Source of the DNA: Rallus limicola
Lineage: Eukaryota > Chordata > Aves > Gruiformes > Rallidae
Length of the DNA: 64,000 nt
Reading direction: 5' to 3'
NCBI GenBank assembly: GCA_022605955.1
Contig: JAKCOZ010000041.1
Location: 590,001-654,000, forward strand
The notes under the pieces: generated by a model
Database searches by the model: none
Told to the model about the DNA's origin: nothing
The model's input: the letters and a program-made list of their open reading frames with translations, nothing else
In this document: positions 58,080-64,000 of the stretch, piece by piece
Layout: each line of letters begins with the position of its first letter
How positions within the stretch are numbered: position 1 is the stretch's first letter
Position numbers and translations under genes: made by a program

Positions 58080-58183
58080 TGGTCAGAAGTGCTGCTCTTC
58101 ATGGCACATGGACCGGACAGGAGCTGCTTCCCCATCTGTCTGGGAGGACTGGAGGGCAACAGGACGTCCCGGCAGGCACACAG
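58080..58183 (+). other. candidate 104-nt exon (right arm), donor lost
   Basis: Same as 46,491-46,594 with the acceptor kept, but the base pair after CACAG is GG, not GT, and the following sequence is changed (GGCTGAGG against GTATGAGG). If the exon is real, this arm's copy cannot splice at that donor. Confidence 0.3.
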
Positions 58184-58529
58184 GGCTGAGGAGAGCAGAA
58201 AGGAGCCGTGCCAAGGCTGTGCTGTTCCAGATCTGAGCTCTGACGTCCCTGTGCATCCCAGGGCCAATTCAGGGTTTTTTTCCTCTGAGCTGCACAGCTT
58301 TTTGCAAGGGAAAGTGAGTTGGGCTGAGCTGCCTTAGGAACAGAGCTGTTCCTGTTGTGCAATTGTGCGGGAATGTGACCAGAAAAGTTGCTGAAGAAAC
58401 TGTCTTAAGACTCAAATCTTAAGCCTTAAATTTAGGAAGCAGGAATTCTTGATTGGTCTGATGACTTAGGTGTCCTGAGACTCTAGAGTTCAGCAGCTGG
58501 ACATGTTTCTCTGTTCATGGCTTCTTTCT

Positions 58530-59330
58530 GCTGTCTCCTGGGCTTCTCTGTTTGTTTCTCCTTTTGTCACTCCCTTCTCTGTCTTTTCACTGTTTGCTTT
58601 CTTTATTTTTGCCCTTTCATCACTTCATTCTTCTCTCTCTTTTTGGCGTTGTTTTTTCCCCATTTCATTGCTTCATTCTCTTCTCTTGTTTGCTGGGGTT
58701 TTTTTCATTGTTTTTGCTCTTTTTTTGGGGGTTGGTTTTGGTTTTTTCCTTGATCCATTTTTGTTTCTTCTTTCTTCTCTCTCCTGGCTTTTTGGGGGGC
58801 TTCCTCTCACCCGCCTTTTCATTGTGTCTCTCCACTCTCATTTTCTTTGTTGCTTTTTTCCCCTTTTGCTTCTCCCTCTGCTCTCTTGCAGCTTGTTGGG
58901 GATTTTTTCCCCCCTTTAGTCGCTTCCTCAAGTGACTTGCTTCTTATTTTCCCCTTTTCTTGTTGCCTTCTGCTGTCTTTCCTTTCTTGAGGTTGCTTTT
59001 TCCCCTTTGGTGGCTTCCTTTTTTTCTGGTTACTCTGATTAGTTTTTTCCCATTTCATCCCTTCCTTCTGAACTCTTCTGATTCTTTGTGTTGTGTCTGT
59101 TTTCCCCTCGTGTCTCTTTGTTCTTCTCTCTCCTGATTTTGAGGGGGTTTTTTACCCCTTTTTCATTGGTTCTTTCTGCTCTTTTCTCCATTTTGGTTCT
59201 TTTTGTTCCTATTTTGTCATTGCCTTCTGTACTCTTCTCACGGGTTTGGTTGTTTCTTTTCCCCTTTGGTGCTTCCTTCTGCTCTCTTCTGTTTTTTGGA
59301 GAGGTCTTCCTCCTCCTGTTTCCCTGTCAA
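58530..59330 (+). repeat. pyrimidine-rich degenerate tandem repeat
   Basis: Units of about 45-50 bp built on 'ttttttccccatttcattgc' and 'cttctgctctcttct'. Only the first 0.26 kb has a partner in the left arm. Frames made of F/L/S/C on one strand and K/R/E on the other are by-products. Confidence 0.75.
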
Positions 59331-61543
59331 AACCAGGAGTGTCTCAGCACAGAAAGATCAGGGGAAGATTTAGGCTGGTCCTTCTGGATAAGGATGAGGA
59401 GGGAAGGACATGAAACCAGAAGCTGCTGACATAGTCAGTGGGCAGTAGTCCTATGGGAAGGTACTTGTAGGTGTGGGGCAGTGATTCCTCTGCAGGCTGA
59501 GGCTCTTTTCTGAGGCACCTTCTGCCAAGGAATTGTTCTTCAGTTTCTTTCCTTGTCCCTAAGAGAGGGGTGGAGGGAGCAGCTCGTTCTGCTGATTCCT
59601 TCTGCTGGAGCTGCCCCTGCTCCTGAACTGAACCTGTCTGGTAGCAATCCTGTGCTGTGGGGTGATGGAAGGACCCCAAAGTGCTGTCTCTGCTCGTGCT
59701 CTGAGCAAATCTGTAAACATTCCACAAGTAACATTTCACACCTGAAAACCTATTTCAGTGTTGCTCTAGTGAGGAACAAATAACAGGTTCCTTTTGGGTG
59801 GTGACCATGGGATGTGGCCAAGCTCTTTCTGAGGGACAGCAAGCTGGCTAGAAGTCAGGTTGGGTCTGAAAAGGGCAGACATCTCTTTGCTGAGGTTTGT
59901 GGTGTGCTGGGGAAATGGGGGTTGGTGTGTTTGCAGAATGACCTGACTCTGCCTTCATGTTCCCCTCTTAGGGACACGACTGACAGGGGAATGATTTCAA
60001 AAGGCTGTTCATTGTCCCTGCAGTGTCTAGAACCCTGATTCCTTCTTTGGGAAACCTAATCTGCTTAGCAGATACCAGGAATGATCCAGCTTTACAATGT
60101 TCCTGAGACCCAGCCAGCCACTTTGGGCTGTGGGTGAGATGACACCAGTGGCAAAGCCCTTAGAATGGCAAATGGCCAAATCCAAATCTCCTTCAAAAGG
60201 GAGAAAGAAATGTGAAGTTCTATAGCACTGAAAATCTGTTTTCTATGTGGCAAGTATGGCAGCAGCCTGTGTTTGGAAGCTGCTTGTGTGTGAGACTCTG
60301 TTTCAAATGACAGTCTGAGTTCCTTTAGCAGCCAGCTGAGGCCTGATCTGAAGGGCTCTGCATCTCCTGCAGCATGGCCAGGAATTGGTGTTTTTGAGAG
60401 CCAGTGGGTGTCTATTTCTTGAAGCTGAACTTGCTCAGGCCAGACTGAGGGTCAGAAGCTGAGGAGATGTTGAATTCAGTGCAAGAGCCATCGCTGGCAA
60501 AAGGCTGTTCACTCAGGGGAGCCCCTTTCTCCAGGCTGCTTGGTTCCAGGCATTTCTGTTCCTGCTGGGTGAGCACAGAGCCTGCAGAGCAGCACAGCTT
60601 GGCTAGAGAAGAATGAAGCTGCATTGGGTACCAAAGTCTCCAAGTAGCAGTAAGAGGCAATAGATTGTCAGGGACTGAATCTCTCAGCTCAGGGACCCTC
60701 AGGGTGTTTCTCTGGTGGAATTTCCCCCTTGCTGCCAGGTGGCAGCTCGTGATTCCTGAGGCTGATGATCACAGCTCTGCACCAGTTTCCAGCTCTGTTC
60801 CCTGTGTGCTGCTCTCTGCCCTTGTGTCATTCGTGGCCATTCTGACGTCCATCCCATCCCATCCCAGCATTTCCCACCACTTAATTCCCATTCTGCCCCC
60901 CCTTACTTCAGACTTGCTGCAAGGCAGGGCTGTTTTTCTTCCAACAAGAGGCCAGCATTCTAGAGGAATAGTTCCTGTGGGCACTCCAAAAGCCCCTGCT
61001 CTGTTGTCTGAGCTCTTTGGTGTCTTCAGATCTTTTGACAGAGATGTCAGATCAGACAGTCCTTTCCCCAGAGTGTTTCTACCAACAGTCATGGTTTTTC
61101 TGTCTTTTAAAAAAAATTCATGTAACATAATGCAATTTGCATCTTAGTGAACAGGAGGTCAGGTCAGTGGAACTTGAGTATCTGCTGAAGTGCTCCTCAA
61201 AAAGAGATGGATAGAGCTGCTTTAACACCATGGATGAATTCCTGGGCTGTGCAGACAACTTGCAGAAAGCCCTGGGGAAATACAGCTGCTGAGATGCCTG
61301 TTCCTCTGTTCACTTTATTTGTTAGACCATACTTACAGCTTCCTTTGCAGTGCAGTGGTACAATGTGTGTGTTTAGTACTGTTCTCCTCTGCTGTGCCCT
61401 AGCTACAAATGCATCAGAGCTCCACAGCTGTTGAAGTGTCTGTCGTGAGCTGGGTTCTGCATTCCAAGAGGTTTGCAAGAGTTTGGTTTCCCTCAAGGGG
61501 AATGTATCATTCAGCCAGCTAAGGAAGAAGTTTGTGGTGTGAA
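58785..61543. other. 2.76-kb segment present only in the right P2 arm
   Basis: Begins within the pyrimidine tract and ends just before 'gactttgtgttccagagac'. Apart from the tract it is ordinary sequence with no recognised gene or element and no LTR or LINE ends at its edges. It is therefore more likely a left-arm deletion than a transposon insertion. Confidence 0.7.
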
Positions 61544-62425
61544 GGAGACTTTGTGTTCCAGAGACAGTTGGTGTCTGTAACCGGTTGGGTTTTTCCCTTT
61601 GAGTGGTGCAGTTTGTACCTGGGGAATCTGCAGAGATGCTTCAGGGTCGCAGGTCTCTAGATGCTTCTGTGTTGTCCTGAAGCAGATGTGTCCTGTCTGT
61701 GAGATCCCAAACTCTTCCTGCAGAAGTCAATGTCGTTGGGTGGAAGGGGAACTGCAGCAGAGGATCCCAGCTTGTCTCTTCTCAAAGCAGTGCAAGGCCA
61801 GCCCATGGCAGCTGGTAACTCCTGCACCCCATTTTACAAGGCCCTGCTGACAGGTCCCCATGTTCTTTAGCTCTGTTGCTGAGAGCTGTACCTCTCCCGG
61901 GCAGCAGCAGGACCTGAGATGTGGCCAACTCTGGCCTGGGAAGAGCCACGGGTCTGCAGGAGGCAGCGAGAGCCCAGGAAAGTTCTGGAATGGTCCCAGT
62001 TGCTGTGCTGAGGCGTGGAGCGCTTTGGGAGGGACACTGGGTGATGTCTCAGTCGTTCCTGCCACTGGGCTGGGCCTGGCAGGGGTGTATTTTGAGCCCC
62101 TGGTTTGGGAGAGCAAATCCTCCAACCTGGTAAGCTGCTGAACCAGGGGAGGAAAAGGAGTGTGAGGGGAGGTGCCTGGTGCTGCCTTAATTGCCAATGG
62201 TCCGTAGTCTGAGAGGCGACTGCAGGCAGAGCCACTGCCTGCCAGAGACTGGGGAGAGCTGCCTGTGATTCCCAGGGGGAGCAGACAAGCTGTGGGGAGC
62301 AGTTGACAGGCTCAGAGCTGCAGCTGGCTCTGTGTTTGACACCCTCTGGAGAGGCAAGAGAAAACCTGCTTGTTTCCCTCCCATTGAACTCCAGCTCTGC
62401 TGATCTTTGTGTTTCTTCTCCTTAG

Positions 62426-62537
62426 GTGGTGGTTGTGGCCAGAGCCTGGTGCAGCCCCTGGTGAAGCTGTGCAGAATGAAGGGCTTCAGGGCCTTTACTT
62501 CTGGCTGAAAGTGGCAGAGGAGGTGAAATGCCCCAGG
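62426..62537 (+). other. candidate 112-nt exon (right arm)
   Basis: Partner of 44,899-45,010, with both splice sites kept. Confidence 0.25.
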
Positions 62538-62810
62538 GTAAGGTGGGGATGGCAGGTGAGATTTCCATCCCTGTTCCTCAGGCATGGCAAGATCCTGGTT
62601 GTGTTGGAGGGTGTGGTGCTGGGATCAAGCTGCAGGTGCAAGGACCTTTCCTGTCCCACATGGCGTTATCCTAAGTAGGGGTATAAACTTTCCTCTTTGT
62701 TTCCTGGTTACTGAAGCCAAAGGTCTCACTCTGAGCATCTGGCTTTCAAGATTCTGGTCAATAACCATTTCTCTGTTTATTCTGCGCTCTCTGAGCAAAA
62801 CAGGGACATG

Positions 62811-62945
62811 TGGCAGTTCTGGGCTCCCCAGTTGAAGAAGGACAGGGAGCTACTGGAGAGGGTAGAAACCAGGGCTACAGAGATTCTGAGGGGACTAGGC
62901 CATCTGTGGTGCAGAGAGAGGCTGAGGGAGGGCATCTCTGTGGGT
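62811..62945 (+). mobile_element. CR1 ORF2 fragment (right arm)
   Basis: Partner of 44,510-44,629; reads FWAPQLKKDRELLERVETRA on the plus strand. Confidence 0.8.
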
Positions 62946-64000
62946 AGGAGAAACCCCTTGAATCAACATCAGTGCTGGGAGGATGGAGGCTTCCATCTCC
63001 TCCCCAGTACTGGCATCACAGCCACCGCCCCTGCAGCAGCCATTGCTGCCAGCAAACTGCATCTGATGCTGGGCAGGAGCCGTAGATGCCCTGGGGGGCA
63101 CTGGCTGAGCACTGACAATTCAGCTCCCATCTGGCCAGCAAGCAGACTGTGCTGCAGAGTGTTTCTGGGCTCCACCTGCTGTTCCAACATCAGAGGAGGT
63201 AAAAGCCTGGCTGATAAGGGACAGTTTGCTTTTCCATGCCACGTCCTTGCTCAGGTTGAGCAGACTGACTGTTGTCCATGTCTGTCAGGTACATCTTTCC
63301 AGCGTCTTTCCAGTGGGAGCTGTGCAGTCGTGTTGGGTGATTTGATGGGGACAGAGAGGGCTTTAAGCCTGGGGCTGTGAGGCCAGAGTAGATGGTTGGT
63401 GTGGCTGTGGATGATGGCAATATCCTCATGTCTGCAGAAGGGCTGAGGGATTTGGTTCCCAAGGATCTGCTGTGTGACATCAAAGCCCTTGACGGGTATG
63501 AAAGGGGGAGGGTTTGGCTGAGCAGTGGCAGCTGCAAGTCGGAGCTGAACCCCCCAGGGGTGGATCAAGGCGTTGGTGTAGTGTGAGGCTGTGGTCAGCC
63601 GTAGCTGTCCTCACTGTCAGGGGAGCTGATTCATCCAAACGCTCAAGGAAAGGGACCTTGTGACTGTTGGGGGAAGCCCTCGGTCCCGTTGGAGAAGTGA
63701 TGTCTCCAAATGCAGATGCTGTAGAAAGGTGGGGACAGTAGTGACTCTTGTGTGGAGAGCCCGGAGCAGGTGGGCGTAAGGGCTAAAAAGAGAGTTTGTT
63801 CTTGCTGGTGCTGAGCTCCCTGCGTTGCTGGTTGGTTGTTTTTCCTCCTGTGGTCTGTGTTGTGGACTTGTGTGTTGGAGCAAGCCCAGCGTGGAGGCTG
63901 TTAGAAGAACGGGACTGAGTGTTGCTGTCGTTTAATCCAATCTGCTTGACCAGCTGTATTGGAATGAGGAGATGGGAACCCCTTGTAAAGCAGGCTTTCT

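Larger units (their letters stand above)
53815..64000 (-). repeat. inverted repeat P2, right arm (runs off window)
   Basis: Reverse of 42,982-51,005. Compared with the left arm it has an extra 2.76 kb at about 58,785-61,543, about 0.2 kb extra at about 57,377-57,577, and lacks the 0.45 kb at 43,840-44,295. Confidence 0.92.

Noticed and set aside
58503..58935. Hydrophobic frames resembling multi-span membrane proteins
   Set aside because: They come from a T/C-rich tract that encodes F, L, S and C in every frame.
1..64000. tRNA, rRNA or small RNA genes
   Set aside because: No cloverleaf or ribosomal sequence was seen; the tRNA-Trp match at 17,211-17,228 is the retroviral primer site.

Overview
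The window looks like avian, probably passerine, nuclear DNA rich in repeats. Evidence: many CR1 LINE fragments with the bird-type ATTCTRTG 3' end; an intact one-exon olfactory receptor of the bird-expanded OR14 type; a retrovirus primed by tRNA-Trp as in avian alpharetroviruses; and several solo LTRs of the bird type that starts TGTCCTGGTTTCAG or TGTCCTAGTTTCAG. Density of retroviral pieces, minisatellites and large inverted repeats would fit a W chromosome, a subtelomere or another ampliconic region. That placement is inference.

Layout. 1-11,050: a CR1 tail, a GTTTCCC-type minisatellite, the olfactory receptor gene (5,571-6,497), a decayed class I retroviral integrase (7,111-7,653) running into a second minisatellite, then a block of nested minus-strand CR1s. 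11,050-17,594: a minus-strand endogenous retrovirus with 5' LTR, tRNA-Trp primer site, gag, pro (dUTPase plus protease) and pol in three frames, and a truncated env; the 3' end is lost at a CR1 junction. 17,595-33,000: inverted repeat P1. Its arms (17,595-20,959 and 30,417-33,000) each hold an acidic-codon satellite, a 21-bp minisatellite and a solo LTR, around a 9.4-kb spacer. The spacer holds repeat A (21,505-24,180, with a CpG-rich head) and about 4.7 kb with no recognised gene. 33,000-43,000: mostly unassigned sequence with a CpG island carrying a perfect RFX X-box, a dead class I retroviral RT, a CR1 tail and a solo LTR with target-site duplication. 42,982-64,000: inverted repeat P2, arms of about 8 and more than 10 kb, nearly identical, around a 2.8-kb spacer. 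The right arm runs off the window. Each arm holds a copy of the CpG-rich head of repeat A (B and C), GC minisatellites, CR1 pieces, a scrap of retroviral protease and candidate exons of a gene I cannot name.

The only host protein gene I can call with confidence is the olfactory receptor. The rest is retroviral, LINE or satellite DNA, and its main interest is structural: two palindrome-like inverted repeats sharing a segmental duplication, P1 edges that coincide with LTR ends, and arms that differ by datable insertions and deletions. The retrovirus joins betaretrovirus-like gag-pro-pol to an alpharetrovirus-like control region and Env.
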